A DNA stretch of 64,000 bases from Pontiellaceae bacterium B12219 (GTDB taxonomy: Bacteria > Verrucomicrobiota > Kiritimatiellia > Kiritimatiellales > Pontiellaceae), in NCBI GenBank assembly GCA_029432795.1, contig JARNMJ010000005.1, positions 1 through 64,000 on the forward strand, given 5' to 3'. Shown in pieces: positions 37,798-47,360 of the stretch; position 1 is the first letter of the stretch; the number at the start of each line of letters is the position of its first letter. The notes beneath the pieces are model-generated. The model did not search any database and had not been told where the DNA came from. It saw only the letters and a program-made list of their open reading frames with translations. A program made the position numbers and the translations under genes.

Positions 37798-39210
37798 CTA
37801 TCTGGCGTTTTCACCTATTTGATCGCCATCGCCTATATCTTTGCGGGCGAACTCAATATATTTCATCAACTCCTCGACCACCTCTGGGTGTCGGGCGGCA
37901 ACGTCTTTGGTTTCTTCAATGTCATTTTCCAGATCGTAGAGCATGGGTTCTGTGACCTCGATGCAGTCACCATCCCGATAGAACCGTTTCCAAAACTCAT
38001 CCTGTGCATGAGGCACGTGCAGTTTCCATTTCCCGACCCGGACGGCGTGAAGCGTTTCCCGTACATAATAATAAAACGCTTTGGTCGGGCTCTCGGCACC
38101 AGGAACGCCGTGAATCAGGTCGCTGATATCATGGCCGTCAATCACCCGATCCGCAGGAACCGTTCCGCCGGCCAGCGCAGCGAAGGTCGGCAGAATGTCC
38201 AGCGTCGTTGCTATCTCATCGCTAACCTGCCCGGCCGGAATCCGGCCGGGGGCCCACAGTATGCTGGGCACCCGGAACCCGCCGTCCCAGCTCGTCGTCT
38301 TATCCCCGCGCAACGGAAGGGCTGAGCCGCCCTGATCATCGGCCTCCTGTTTCCCGCCATACTTTTTTATATGACGCGGATCATTTCCCAGATACCAGGG
38401 GCCATTGTCACTTAAATAGATGACATAGGTATTCTGTTCCAGCCCCTCCTCCGCGAGGGCATCGAGGACGCGGCCCACATTATAGTCCAGTTCCTCAATC
38501 ACATCGCCGTAAAGCCCGCCGGCGGACTTTCCTTTGAACTCTTTGGATACCGCCAGCTCCACATGCGGCATATGGTAGGCGACGTAGGCAAAAAACGGCT
38601 TGTCTTTGTTTTCTTTGATAAAAGAAATCGCCTTGTCGGTATAGGTCCGGATCCGAAGGTCCGGCGGCAGTGGCTTGATGCGCTGATCGTTATCCAGGAA
38701 TTTTTTCATGCCGTCATCCGGCGCGCCATAATAGGAATCAAACCCCTGATGGGTCGCCAAAAGCTTCTTGTCCGCGAACTTGAAGCGACCGTCCATATCC
38801 CACTTCCCGTACGCCGCGGTGGCATATCCTTCGGCTTTGAGGATTTCAGCGATCGTAATTTCCGAGGCATTCAGCCGCGGGTGCGGCTGCGTCCGTTCTT
38901 TCAGCGATGAACATGCCGTGCGCAGCGGATAGCAGCCGGTCATGATCGCTTTTCTGGACGGACCACAAACGGGCTGCGCGTAGAAGTTTGTAAACTTAAT
39001 TCCCTCCGCCGCCATCTGATCAATCCGGGGCGTCTTGATATCCGGCGAGCCATAACACCCGAGATCCTGATAGCCCTGATCATCCGCCAGCAGGATGATA
39101 AAGTTCGGCTTAGTACTCACCTTCTTCACAACCGGGCTATCGTTGGATGTCGAATACGCGTCCATAAACACCAGCATTCCAGCCATTAAAAAAAAGGTGA
39201 ACTTATGCAT
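37798..39210 (-). CDS. Secreted S1 formylglycine sulfatase (CGPSR type)
   Basis: The protein has 470 residues from ATG 39210 (GGAGA 9 nt upstream; an in-frame TTG at 39225 overlaps that site). Signal peptide, [20 protein letters not shown], and [20 protein letters not shown] with the formylglycine Cys near 81. KWDMDG replaces [15 protein letters not shown] and [12 protein letters not shown] follow. It is a close paralogue of the sulfatase at 30513, including the end of the protein ([11 protein letters not shown] versus GDHDTFGQNSR). The downstream beta-helix gene starts 39 nt later. Confidence 0.94.
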   Translation of the reverse strand: MHKFTFFLMAGMLVFMDAYSTSNDSPVVKKVSTKPNFIILLADDQGYQDLGCYGSPDIKTPRIDQMAAEGIKFTNFYAQPVCGPSRKAIMTGCYPLRTACSSLKERTQPHPRLNASEITIAEILKAEGYATAAYGKWDMDGRFKFADKKLLATHQGFDSYYGAPDDGMKKFLDNDQRIKPLPPDLRIRTYTDKAISFIKENKDKPFFAYVAYHMPHVELAVSKEFKGKSAGGLYGDVIEELDYNVGRVLDALAEEGLEQNTYVIYLSDNGPWYLGNDPRHIKKYGGKQEADDQGGSALPLRGDKTTSWDGGFRVPSILWAPGRIPAGQVSDEIATTLDILPTFAALAGGTVPADRVIDGHDISDLIHGVPGAESPTKAFYYYVRETLHAVRVGKWKLHVPHAQDEFWKRFYRDGDCIEVTEPMLYDLENDIEETKDVAARHPEVVEELMKYIEFARKDIGDGDQIGENAR

Positions 39211-39251
39211 ATTCGTATTCTCCAATTATCAAAAAAACGTCTTCTCTTTTC

Positions 39252-40706
39252 CTACTCAACCGGCGGCCAGCAGGGTCGTTGATCGGAGCCTGTCTGCCCG
39301 TAATCTCCGAGCTCAGTGCGGATGCGATCCGCTTCTTCCACCAGCGAGGAAACCACCTCGGGATGGGCAGCAGCGACATTCTTTTTCTCGCCGATATCAG
39401 CAGCGAGATTCACCAGAAAGTTCTCTTTCAGCACAGAGAAAATGCGCCCCTTCTGCTTTTTACACCAGTAGGGTTGCGCTTCGCGGGTGCGCGGCAGATG
39501 AAGCTTCCACTTGCCCTTGCGCACCGCCTGCAGGTTCAAGCCGTTATAGTAATAGATAAACTTATGCGGCGACTCATCGCTCTTGCCGAGCAGCACATCC
39601 AATATATTTTTGCCGTCGATGATTCGATCGTTCGGCAACTCCACCCCGGCCAAATCGGCAAACAACGGAAAGAGATCCAGACTGCTGAGCGTTGCATCCG
39701 ACACCTGCCCGGCAGGAATCGTCCCCGTCCAGCGAAAGATGCCCGGCACGCGGTGCCCGCCCTCCATCGTCACATATTTCCCGCCGGCCAACGGCCCTGC
39801 CGATCCCGCCTTCGCCGGGCCGTTATCCGCAAAGAAAACCACCAGTGTATTTTCGTCCAGACCGTTGTCTTTCAACGCCTGCAGCATCACGCCAACGCTG
39901 TGATCAAGCTCCACCACAAAATCCGCATACCTGCCCTTTTTCGTAGAGCCCTCAAAGTCCTTACTCGGCAGAATGGGTGAATGCGCGATCTGGTGTGCCA
40001 TATAGATGAAAAACGGTTGTTCCTTCGACTGCCGCTCGATGAACTGTACGACTTCCCGGTTGTAACTCTGCGTAAGCTCTTGAAATGGGACCTCCTTCTC
40101 GATCTCCCAATCCCGAACCAGTGCCTTGCCTGTGGCCTGGGTCTTGTCGCCATAATTGTGAGGGCATCCATAATATGAATCAAATCCCTGATCCATCGGA
40201 TGCGCCCCCTCCACATTGAATCCCAGATGCCATTTGCCGACGGCAAAGGTGCGGTACCCCGCCGGTTTGAGTAGCTCCGCTAACGTAATCTCATCGGGAT
40301 GCAGTGCATAACACCCTCCGCTTTTAGAGTGGTAATCACTGCGATAATACGGGTGCCCGTTGCGCATAGGATAACGGCCGGTCAGCAGCGCTCCGCGCGA
40401 CGGGCCGCACACATTGGCCGCCACAAAAAAATCCGTTGAGCGGAAACCATCCGCCGCCAGCTTATCAAGCACCGGCGTTTCGTATTTCGCGCCGTAGCAA
40501 CCGATATCCCCGTAACCGAGGTCATCCGCAAGGATGATAATAATGTTCGGCTTCGACCGTTCAACTCCGCTCACGGCAGGCCGGCTCTCATTCGAGTCTG
40601 AGCCTGCGGGCTCTCCCCTCAGAGTCGAAGATACCACAGGCGGCTGATCCGCCAAAACAGCACCAACCAAACAAAGCCCACCAATAAATTTCAGCCATCG
40701 TTTCAT
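39252..40706 (-). CDS. Secreted S1 formylglycine sulfatase (CGPSR type, divergent)
   Basis: A protein of 484 residues: signal peptide, then a Ser/Glu-rich linker to about 50. PNIIIILADDLGYGDIGCYG and AANVCGPSRGALLTGRYPMR follow, with the formylglycine Cys near 98. It keeps the standard AVGKWHLGF and VVFFADNGPAKAG, unlike the other two CGPSR enzymes. GGCYALHPDEITLAELLKPA and PHNYGDKTQ are distinctive. A different target sulfate is therefore likely. AGGAA lies 10 nt before the ATG, and the beta-propeller gene stops 12 nt upstream. Confidence 0.94.
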   Translation of the reverse strand: MKRWLKFIGGLCLVGAVLADQPPVVSSTLRGEPAGSDSNESRPAVSGVERSKPNIIIILADDLGYGDIGCYGAKYETPVLDKLAADGFRSTDFFVAANVCGPSRGALLTGRYPMRNGHPYYRSDYHSKSGGCYALHPDEITLAELLKPAGYRTFAVGKWHLGFNVEGAHPMDQGFDSYYGCPHNYGDKTQATGKALVRDWEIEKEVPFQELTQSYNREVVQFIERQSKEQPFFIYMAHQIAHSPILPSKDFEGSTKKGRYADFVVELDHSVGVMLQALKDNGLDENTLVVFFADNGPAKAGSAGPLAGGKYVTMEGGHRVPGIFRWTGTIPAGQVSDATLSSLDLFPLFADLAGVELPNDRIIDGKNILDVLLGKSDESPHKFIYYYNGLNLQAVRKGKWKLHLPRTREAQPYWCKKQKGRIFSVLKENFLVNLAADIGEKKNVAAAHPEVVSSLVEEADRIRTELGDYGQTGSDQRPCWPPVE

Positions 40707-40718
40707 TTAATCAAGTTC

Positions 40719-42167
40719 CTATTTCGCAAACGACAGCTCGATTTTTTCCAGCATCGGCTTCGAATGGTTTGCAGTTGTATCGGTCAATTTAACCTCAAAC
40801 TGAAAACCATACCCGGCGGGAAGCTCACTCAACCCCAACGATGCAGGGATTCTTGCGACCTGCTTGGCAAAACCGGGAACGGCTTCATAGCTTTCCTTTA
40901 CAGTTTTCCAATCGGTCCATTGATCGATTTTCCCATCATTGGAAACATCCACACCGACGCGCACTTCCACGCCATCCACCCACGGGCCCGGACTGACGAA
41001 ATCGTTCGGTGTCTGGGTAAGCAGGTAGAATTTTCCTTCGGCAAACATGATATCCGGGTCCGGATGCCCTTTACCGACGTTGCCGCAGAAGGTGAACGGC
41101 TTATTGATGTCATCCGAGGTAAACCAGGCCACGCTCATCGCGTTCTTATCGCCATGAGCGGTCGATGGATCAAAATCGCAGAAGAGGTAGTATTGCCCGC
41201 CGATGGAAATCGCCGCCCAATCGCCATAGGCATTCTGCTCCGGTTCATGGATCTCATATTGTGCCGAAGCACGAATATCGCCTTTTTTAATCCTATGCTG
41301 CCGAAAGTCTTTCGGCGCAGGTTTTCCCGGATAGTTCTCCGGATCATCCCGGGTCCAATGGGGATGAAAATACTCTGCAAACTTTCCCGTGGGTGTGGTG
41401 CGCTCGTCCACCGCAGGAGGAAGAATCTTAAAATCCTTGATGCCGTCCGCACTGACCGCATGCATCGCCAGCGGCGAATCCCAGGCATGGGTGGATGCAT
41501 CAATCGGGCTCCAATCCTCCAGAATCAAATGAAAATTCCCATCGAGATCCCGAATAATGGCGCTGTCCGAACCGTGCGATGGATCTTTAAACGCCATCCC
41601 CATATCTTTACCGGGAATGCCGTCAGTCAGGTCTTCATCAATTACCAGGTGCGGATCCTGATCGTTCGGGAAATCGTAGTAGATATAGACGTTACCATCC
41701 ACCAACTCCGCCGAGGTTGCACAGTTTGCGCGCTTCGGTGTCACGGGTCCATAATGAGTCCAGTTCACCATATCGCGGCTCTGCCAGCCGTGATAACCGT
41801 CCACCCGCTTGCCCGCCTTCATTTTCGGCATCCCGAAGATCCAATAATCCTGATCTCCTTTGCGAAGAAAAATGGGCGCACCGCCCAGATTACTCGGGCC
41901 GATATTCCCCGCCGGCTCCCAATTTTCCCAGATGGTCGACTGCTCAAAGGAAATCGACTCCGCCGATCTTTTATCTGCAAAACGTTTCAGCTTACTTTGA
42001 AAACTTGCCGTTTTCGCCGTTGGCGAGGCCATCCCGTCGTTCAGTTCAATCTGATCTTTAGATGCGATGTTTTGTTCCCACTCGGCTTGACTATCCACCA
42101 CCCACGCAGAGTCCGCCAGCGCGACAGAAACCATTGCCATACTCAAGATACCCATTGTTTTTTTCAT
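40719..42167 (-). CDS. Secreted five-bladed beta-propeller glycosidase (GH43-like)
   Basis: The protein has 482 residues from ATG 42167 (AAAGGA 5 nt upstream). Signal peptide to about 18, then an about 60-residue N-terminal segment and a propeller. The propeller shows repeated strand pairs: GGAPIFLRKGDQDYWIFG, SAELVDGNVYIYYDF, DSAIIRDLDGNFHLILEDWS, DWAAISIGGQYYLFCDFDP and HPDPDIMFAEGKFYLLTQ. Asp and Glu residues at blade starts fit clan GH-F-like enzymes, but I cannot name the family with confidence. The last 90 residues form a separate beta-domain. Predicted to act on the outside of the cell or in the periplasm. Confidence 0.65.
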   Translation of the reverse strand: MKKTMGILSMAMVSVALADSAWVVDSQAEWEQNIASKDQIELNDGMASPTAKTASFQSKLKRFADKRSAESISFEQSTIWENWEPAGNIGPSNLGGAPIFLRKGDQDYWIFGMPKMKAGKRVDGYHGWQSRDMVNWTHYGPVTPKRANCATSAELVDGNVYIYYDFPNDQDPHLVIDEDLTDGIPGKDMGMAFKDPSHGSDSAIIRDLDGNFHLILEDWSPIDASTHAWDSPLAMHAVSADGIKDFKILPPAVDERTTPTGKFAEYFHPHWTRDDPENYPGKPAPKDFRQHRIKKGDIRASAQYEIHEPEQNAYGDWAAISIGGQYYLFCDFDPSTAHGDKNAMSVAWFTSDDINKPFTFCGNVGKGHPDPDIMFAEGKFYLLTQTPNDFVSPGPWVDGVEVRVGVDVSNDGKIDQWTDWKTVKESYEAVPGFAKQVARIPASLGLSELPAGYGFQFEVKLTDTTANHSKPMLEKIELSFAK

Positions 42168-42177
42168 GCTCATCCTT

Positions 42178-44952
42178 TTACTGCTCCACAGTGAATTCAT
42201 GATGCTGGTAGTTGCGGAACACCTTCACCGAAAACACACCGTTTGCTTTTTTGAGGGCGCGCTCAAAATCCTCCAGCGTGCGCACTTCCGTTGTGTTAAG
42301 GCGAATGATGGTGTCGCCCTCTTTCATGCCCGCCTTGAGTGCCGGGCTGTCCTTGCCCATGCGGTCAACAAAAACGCCGGAGGACTGACCGCCGGAGGCA
42401 TCAATATAATCCGGGAAGTCGGAAATCGTCACCAGGTCCATCCCCAGCCACGTCAGCGTACGCGGCTCGCGCTCAGCCTTGGTATTCGCCTGCTTTTCCG
42501 GGCCGACAAACTGTCCGGCCAGCAACGATGCCAACCAGCTCTGGTGCTTCACCTGATCCACTTTTTCAAACGCAACGCGATCTTCGAAACCGACCGCATG
42601 GCCCTGCGCATTAAACGTATTGGCGCGCACCGTTGTGTGCTCATCGATCCGGAACGGTTTTTTGTAAACCGGCGATTTAGCAGTCGGCTCGGAACCATCC
42701 ACCGTGTAGTGAACCTGCCCTCCCCGTGCGTCGGCACGAATCACCACCTCCACAGCGTCTTCAAACTGATGCACCACATTCATAATCCGGGTCATCTGAT
42801 GACCGAATTGATCCATTGGAAAGTTTTTGAATCCCAGCTTAAGCGCGGGCGATCCCGGCTTCACCTGATAGTTGCGGTTCTCCGGGTCGACGAACTGTGG
42901 ATCGGCAAACACACTGTTCCTGCCCTGGTGCTGCTGCCATGCCTTTAGGCTCTTGGCGACCTTCCCCGCGCTAAAATCCGGAACATTTACATTCCACCAA
43001 AGGTTGTAATCAAACGTGCCCCAATTCGATGGGTTTTTCGGCATGCGAACGGGCCCAAGAACGGAGCTCGTTTTTCTACCACTGCCTTCGACCGCCCCGG
43101 CCACCACCGTGATATTCCGCTTAAACACATCCTCCGAATTATCCGCCGGCCAGACATGAAATCCGAGCGGAACGGCACTCACCATAATATTGTTGGTTAC
43201 CGTCCGGAAGTAACCGTCGCGTAGCTTGAGCGTCGACCCAATCATCAGGTTGTTGTAGATTTCATAATTTGAAGAGCCGTCATCCAGATCGATCGTCCAG
43301 TTGCCCGCGCTCACAGCAGAACGGTAATTGCCGACGCGATTATTGCGCAGCACAATCGGCTTGAGCGAGTCCAGCTTGACCCACTCTTTGGTCATTTTCG
43401 TTTCACCAAAGAAATGCCAAAAACGCTCGCGGCCCCAGGAGTTAAACGGGCCATGTTCACCGGTATCCAAAATGGTGTCGTAAATGTCGCAGTGCGCCAT
43501 CACATGACCGCCCCAGGTACCATCGTTAATGGTGATGCCGGCACGAGCGATGCGGTACACGCTGACGTGCTCCGCCGTGATATCCATCGCCATAGAAATC
43601 AACACACCGGAGGTCTGTTTCCCATACACGCCGACATCTCGTGTGATGGAATTCTTCACACTGCAGTCGCGCGGATAGTCTTCCGTCTTAGGCCCCGGCT
43701 CTAAATCTTCATAAACACCCTTTTTGTCGCTCACCCAGGTCTGATACTCACGCACGGCCTTCGGGTTGCCCACAAAGCAAACCGCACTCTCGCCCGTATC
43801 CTCAATCAGACACCCCGAGATATGAATGTCTTTATTAAACCCATCAACAAAAATACCGTTGCCGCCCACTTTCTCGATGTGGAAATTTTTCACGGTGCAG
43901 TTCTGGCTGTCTTTAAAATAGACCGCCCCGCCGCGATGGATGGCCCAGTCGCCTCTCGCCAAATCCTCATAGGGTTGCATAAACGTAACGCGCGTCTGGG
44001 TCAGATTAAACCCGTCAAAGTGAAGCTGTTCCGCACCCTCGACCTCAATGATGCGATCGATCACGGCGGCTTCAACCGTAACCGCAGACAAATCCATTCC
44101 TGTCGGCGGCTTAAAATAGAGCATGTCCGCCTCTGGATCGTGAAACCACTCGTAAGGCGCATCGAGCTCTTCGAATATATTTTCAATATAGAATGGCGAT
44201 CCCTCCGAATGCCCCTTGCTCTTTCCTCCCACCCCGTAGCGCCGCTGCGCCTGCCAACCGCCTTCGCTGAAATGGATCACACGTTTCGCCGGGTCAATCT
44301 CCCTGATGGCAAACTGGAAATTACCCCAGTTCTTACTATGAAACGCATGCACAATTCCCTGCTCTGGATGTTTCCATTGCGCGACACGCCCATCCAGAGC
44401 ACCGGCCTCCCACTCGATATACTCCATCGAGGATTTGTTTCCCCCCGCATGCAGGTAGCCCTTTCCAGTGCGAAGCGGATTGTTGTAATCCCAGTTCGGA
44501 TAGCGCGCCCGCACCATGCGTTCATTGGACATAAACAACTGATTGATCGCGCGCCCCTCCAGTGCCGTCCCCTTCAGCGATTGCCGATAGATGCCATCCT
44601 TCCATATTTTCCAGGCATTGGAAGAAACGGGAAGACTCCCCTTCAACACCACCTCGTCACCCGGTACCGCTCGATAGGTGACCGGCGCCTTTTCCGTCCC
44701 TGAATCACTTTCACGGAAACACAACGTTTGATCCATGGAATAGGTTCCGCCCGTAATCCAGACCGTTACCGGTTCCTCACCGATCAGCCCCTGCTTGGAA
44801 ATCAGCGAACGTGCACCATCCAAGGTGGCCAGCGGCACTGCCTTTGTTCCCGCATTTGTATCCGACCCTGCGGGATCCACATAGAGTTCAACCGCATGGG
44901 TCGCCATCGACAGACATAACACCGTGCAGATAAAACAGATTGAATTTTTCAT
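42178..44952 (-). CDS. Secreted beta-helix protein, GH141-like, fused to a chitobiase-C-like domain and a PDZ domain
   Basis: The protein has 924 residues. A signal peptide (1-20) and LYVDPAGSDTNAGTKAVPLA open the protein. The GH141-like core has YIENIFEELDAPYEWFHDPE near 265, INDGTWGGHVMAHCDIYDT near 480, GPFNSWGRERFWHFFGE and WTIDLDDGSSNYEIYNNLM. Near 755 VHYTVDGSEPTAKSPVYKKP is a chitobiase/hexosaminidase C-terminal type domain. The end is a clear PDZ domain: SGVFVDRMGKDSPALKAGMK, then EGDTIIRLNTTEVRTLEDFE. PDZ domains bind protein C-termini and are unusual in a glycosidase. It is a paralogue of the gene at 35140. Confidence 0.82.
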   Translation of the reverse strand: MKNSICFICTVLCLSMATHAVELYVDPAGSDTNAGTKAVPLATLDGARSLISKQGLIGEEPVTVWITGGTYSMDQTLCFRESDSGTEKAPVTYRAVPGDEVVLKGSLPVSSNAWKIWKDGIYRQSLKGTALEGRAINQLFMSNERMVRARYPNWDYNNPLRTGKGYLHAGGNKSSMEYIEWEAGALDGRVAQWKHPEQGIVHAFHSKNWGNFQFAIREIDPAKRVIHFSEGGWQAQRRYGVGGKSKGHSEGSPFYIENIFEELDAPYEWFHDPEADMLYFKPPTGMDLSAVTVEAAVIDRIIEVEGAEQLHFDGFNLTQTRVTFMQPYEDLARGDWAIHRGGAVYFKDSQNCTVKNFHIEKVGGNGIFVDGFNKDIHISGCLIEDTGESAVCFVGNPKAVREYQTWVSDKKGVYEDLEPGPKTEDYPRDCSVKNSITRDVGVYGKQTSGVLISMAMDITAEHVSVYRIARAGITINDGTWGGHVMAHCDIYDTILDTGEHGPFNSWGRERFWHFFGETKMTKEWVKLDSLKPIVLRNNRVGNYRSAVSAGNWTIDLDDGSSNYEIYNNLMIGSTLKLRDGYFRTVTNNIMVSAVPLGFHVWPADNSEDVFKRNITVVAGAVEGSGRKTSSVLGPVRMPKNPSNWGTFDYNLWWNVNVPDFSAGKVAKSLKAWQQHQGRNSVFADPQFVDPENRNYQVKPGSPALKLGFKNFPMDQFGHQMTRIMNVVHQFEDAVEVVIRADARGGQVHYTVDGSEPTAKSPVYKKPFRIDEHTTVRANTFNAQGHAVGFEDRVAFEKVDQVKHQSWLASLLAGQFVGPEKQANTKAEREPRTLTWLGMDLVTISDFPDYIDASGGQSSGVFVDRMGKDSPALKAGMKEGDTIIRLNTTEVRTLEDFERALKKANGVFSVKVFRNYQHHEFTVEQ
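44609..44623. repeat. TTCCA-N5-TGGAA palindrome in the beta-helix/PDZ gene
   Basis: TTCCAGGCATTGGAA; coding strand Ser-Asn-Ala-Trp-Lys. Confidence 0.75.
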
Positions 44953-44979
44953 TACATACTTCCTATATCATTTCTCAAT

Positions 44980-45069
44980 TCAACTTCGTAAATTAGGTGC
45001 CGCCTGCGCCGAAACGATGCCGTTCACCAGTAAAAAAAACGCACAGAGTACAGTGCTTGTTTTTATCAT
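44980..45069 (-). CDS. 29-residue ORF that is essentially only a signal peptide
   Basis: Starts MIKTSTVLCAFFLLVNG, continues to a likely cleavage site after SAQA, and stops after PNLRS. GAGG lies 7 nt before the ATG. It stands between the broken beta-helix gene and the intact one. It is most simply the leader of a gene whose body has been deleted; a genuine short secreted peptide is less likely. Confidence 0.4.
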   Translation of the reverse strand: MIKTSTVLCAFFLLVNGIVSAQAAPNLRS

Positions 45070-45079
45070 TTTTAAAACC

Positions 45080-46187
45080 TCAGTTCTTTTTTTCGGCATG
45101 CGCTTCATGATGAACCTCCAGCGGCATGCCCGCCGCGAAGCGTTTCAGGAACGGATCCCGATCAGTACCCATCCTTGCAACCACCTCCAGCGGCATCGGC
45201 TCAATGCTCAACTCAATCGCCGGAGAACCTGACTTGAACAAAAAATCTCCATGCACCATATCCACATATAACGGATCTGCAGCCATGCTATGGACATCGA
45301 TCTTATTCTTCGCTCCCTTTTTGCGCTGCGCAGCCAGGATTTTTCCTACGTCGCCGCCTTCGTGCCAGTAGACATTGTAATCAAGCCCGGCACCCACCCG
45401 TTCAATTTTAGTGTGGAAACCGGCAGGCGTGTTTTCTTTCGTGAAATAAAAACATTCCGACTCATTTCACTCTTCGGATCAATCGTATTGCCGGCTCCTC
45501 CCGTCGTCATGGAGCAGTTGACATACATGTTGTGCTGTGAGGTGTTCAGGCCTTTGATGGCAATGCCCATTAACGGCCCCATCGTGCCAAACAGAAGATT
45601 GCGGCTCACCGTTCCAGATCCCCGGGATTCGTCCAAGGCTTCAGATCATCGCCTTTGTAGGAAAATTCAAACCGATCCTTTATCTTTCCGGCATACAGGC
45701 GACGGGTGCCTTCGCACTCGACCGCAAACAGTTCCGAGCGGGCGCGCGACAGCAGCTTGCTGCCGTCATACAAGCAGTGAAAAAAAGCGTCGCCCCTGGC
45801 CCACGGCACCTTCGCCTGCCACACGTTGCCGTCCTGCAGGTCCGTCTTTTCCCAACCCGCGATGACGCGTCCTCCACTGATCAGCAGGCTGGCACCGTCT
45901 GCCGCGCGGTAGCGCGTTACGGCCCCCTTCGGCGCGGAATCTTCCAGCCCGAAAACCAATGTTTCATCCAGGGTGTAGACACCGTCGTGAATTACGACAT
46001 CAATATCGCCCTTTTCCCCGGCGGCCCGTAAGGCTCGTACGGCATCGCGCGCGGCGGGCAACGTAGCAATGTGCCCGCCGGGTGCCACCACCAGAATCGC
46101 GTTCGGCTTCGGCGAGGGTTGCGCAACGGACTGTCCCGCAAGCAGGAGTGCAACCCCCAAAACGGCCCTCTGCTTCTCCATCCTCAT
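45080..46187 (-). pseudogene. Degenerate beta-helix (GH141-like) gene with internal deletion and frameshifts
   Basis: Three ORFs in changing frames add up to about 370 of the 870-920 residues seen in the intact paralogues. The first (46187-45606) has a signal peptide, PGGHIATLPAARDAVRALRA and FGLEDSAPKG, and stops after TNPGDLER. The second (to about 45450) begins abruptly with GTVSRNLLFGTMGPLMG, so the catalytic centre is missing. The third resumes as GLDYNVYWHEGGDVG and reaches the usual end near FKSGSPAIEL. The second junction is repaired by one extra T in the T5 run at 45448-45452. The ATG overlaps the GH117 stop codon (ATGA), so the broken gene was once coupled to it. Confidence 0.85.
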
Positions 46188-47137
46188 TCGGTCCATTCCA
46201 GGTCATAACGGTGAATGTAGGGCAGCTCGCCCTTTTTGTGGGCAATCTCGACACCCCACAGAATCGGTTCGCCCTGCCCGCTGTCGGTAAAGGCTTCCGG
46301 ACGATACGAACCTCCGGCGCGCGGACCGTCCACCACATCGTGGGTTTTGCTGAAATGAACGCCGTCTTCCGCGTATTGGACGGTGTTGGTGATATTCGCC
46401 GGTCCGGTGTCGCCGATCATGGCGGCCACCCCCTTGCCCTGCGGCCAGGCCAGCACGGCATGATTTCCGGGAATCACCGGATTTTCGGGATGCTTGATAT
46501 AGGGGCCTTCCGGCTTTTCAGCAATCGCCAGTCCCATCTGCGTGTCGGCAGGGCTTTTGCCCAGCTGGCGCCCTTTGTAGTAGAACCAGTATTTACCGTC
46601 GCGGACCATCAGGCAGGAGTCGTCCACCAGATGACTGTCGAAATCTTCCGGGTTGTCGCTGTTCTTCAAGGCCGGATTGGTGGCGAGTTTTTCCCACGGG
46701 CCGTCCGGCGAATCGGACACCGCAATGCCGATTTTGGAATCCGGTTTCACCTTCGGTTTTTTCGAAATCGCGGTATAGAACAGCCAGTATTTTCCCTCGG
46801 CCACCAGGATGTTGGGGGTGAAAACACTCGCCTCATCCCAGCTCCCTGCCGGACCTTTGGCAATCGCCTCGCCCTGTTCGGTCCAGTTCAACCCATCCGG
46901 CGAAGTCGCATACCAGACCGTCGCATTATAGCCCGATTTGATCTTCCCTTTCGAATACCAGACATAATAACGATCCCCGACTTTGATTACATCACTCGGA
47001 TCGCGCCGCGAAACCGCGTCTTCCTGCCCGATGCCGGTCAATGCCGTGCGCACGCCACGGACCGAAGCCGGCGTATTGGTTGCAGCCTGCACACCGGCAA
47101 GAACCATCAGGCCCGCTGTTATTAGAAAAAACTTCAT
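46184..47137 (-). CDS. Secreted GH117-like alpha-1,3-(3,6-anhydro)-L-galactosidase
   Basis: The protein has 317 residues from ATG 47137 (GGGGTG 5 nt upstream; the frame is open 42 codons further up but without a site). A signal peptide covers residues 1-19. The five-bladed propeller carries RRDPSDVIKVGDRYYVWYSK near 45, SWDEASVFTPNILVAEGKYW near 100, FDSHLVDDSCLMVRDGKYWF near 167 and NHAVLAWPQGKGVAAMIGD near 225. This combination resembles GH117, which removes terminal 3,6-anhydro-L-galactose from agar or porphyran oligosaccharides. Related activities are possible. Confidence 0.72.
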   Translation of the reverse strand: MKFFLITAGLMVLAGVQAATNTPASVRGVRTALTGIGQEDAVSRRDPSDVIKVGDRYYVWYSKGKIKSGYNATVWYATSPDGLNWTEQGEAIAKGPAGSWDEASVFTPNILVAEGKYWLFYTAISKKPKVKPDSKIGIAVSDSPDGPWEKLATNPALKNSDNPEDFDSHLVDDSCLMVRDGKYWFYYKGRQLGKSPADTQMGLAIAEKPEGPYIKHPENPVIPGNHAVLAWPQGKGVAAMIGDTGPANITNTVQYAEDGVHFSKTHDVVDGPRAGGSYRPEAFTDSGQGEPILWGVEIAHKKGELPYIHRYDLEWTE

Positions 47138-47228
47138 ATATACACCCCGTTTAGTTTTCAAAGGAAAGGCCCCTTTTATCGAGCATAGGATTGGATGATC
47201 GGCCCGCCGATGAAGGATTCTTCCCTCG

Positions 47229-47360
47229 CTAACGCGGGCGCGCTTCATCCAGCCAGGCCGCACGACCTGTACTCAGATCGGCGTTTGACTCAGAAACAAC
47301 CTGAGCAACCGATACCGTCGTCCACAAACCTGCAGTTACGATAAATTTTAATGGACCCAT
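47229..47360 (-). CDS. 43-residue ORF with secretory leader, probable gene remnant
   Basis: Begins MGPLKFIVTAGLWTTVSVAQ, a short signal peptide with a likely cut after SVAQ, and ends STGRAAWLDEARPR. AGGA stands 7 nt upstream of the ATG. The mature part would be only about 23 residues and matches nothing I know. Together with the leader-only ORF at 44980 it suggests that genes in this area have lost their bodies by deletion. Confidence 0.4.
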   Translation of the reverse strand: MGPLKFIVTAGLWTTVSVAQVVSESNADLSTGRAAWLDEARPR

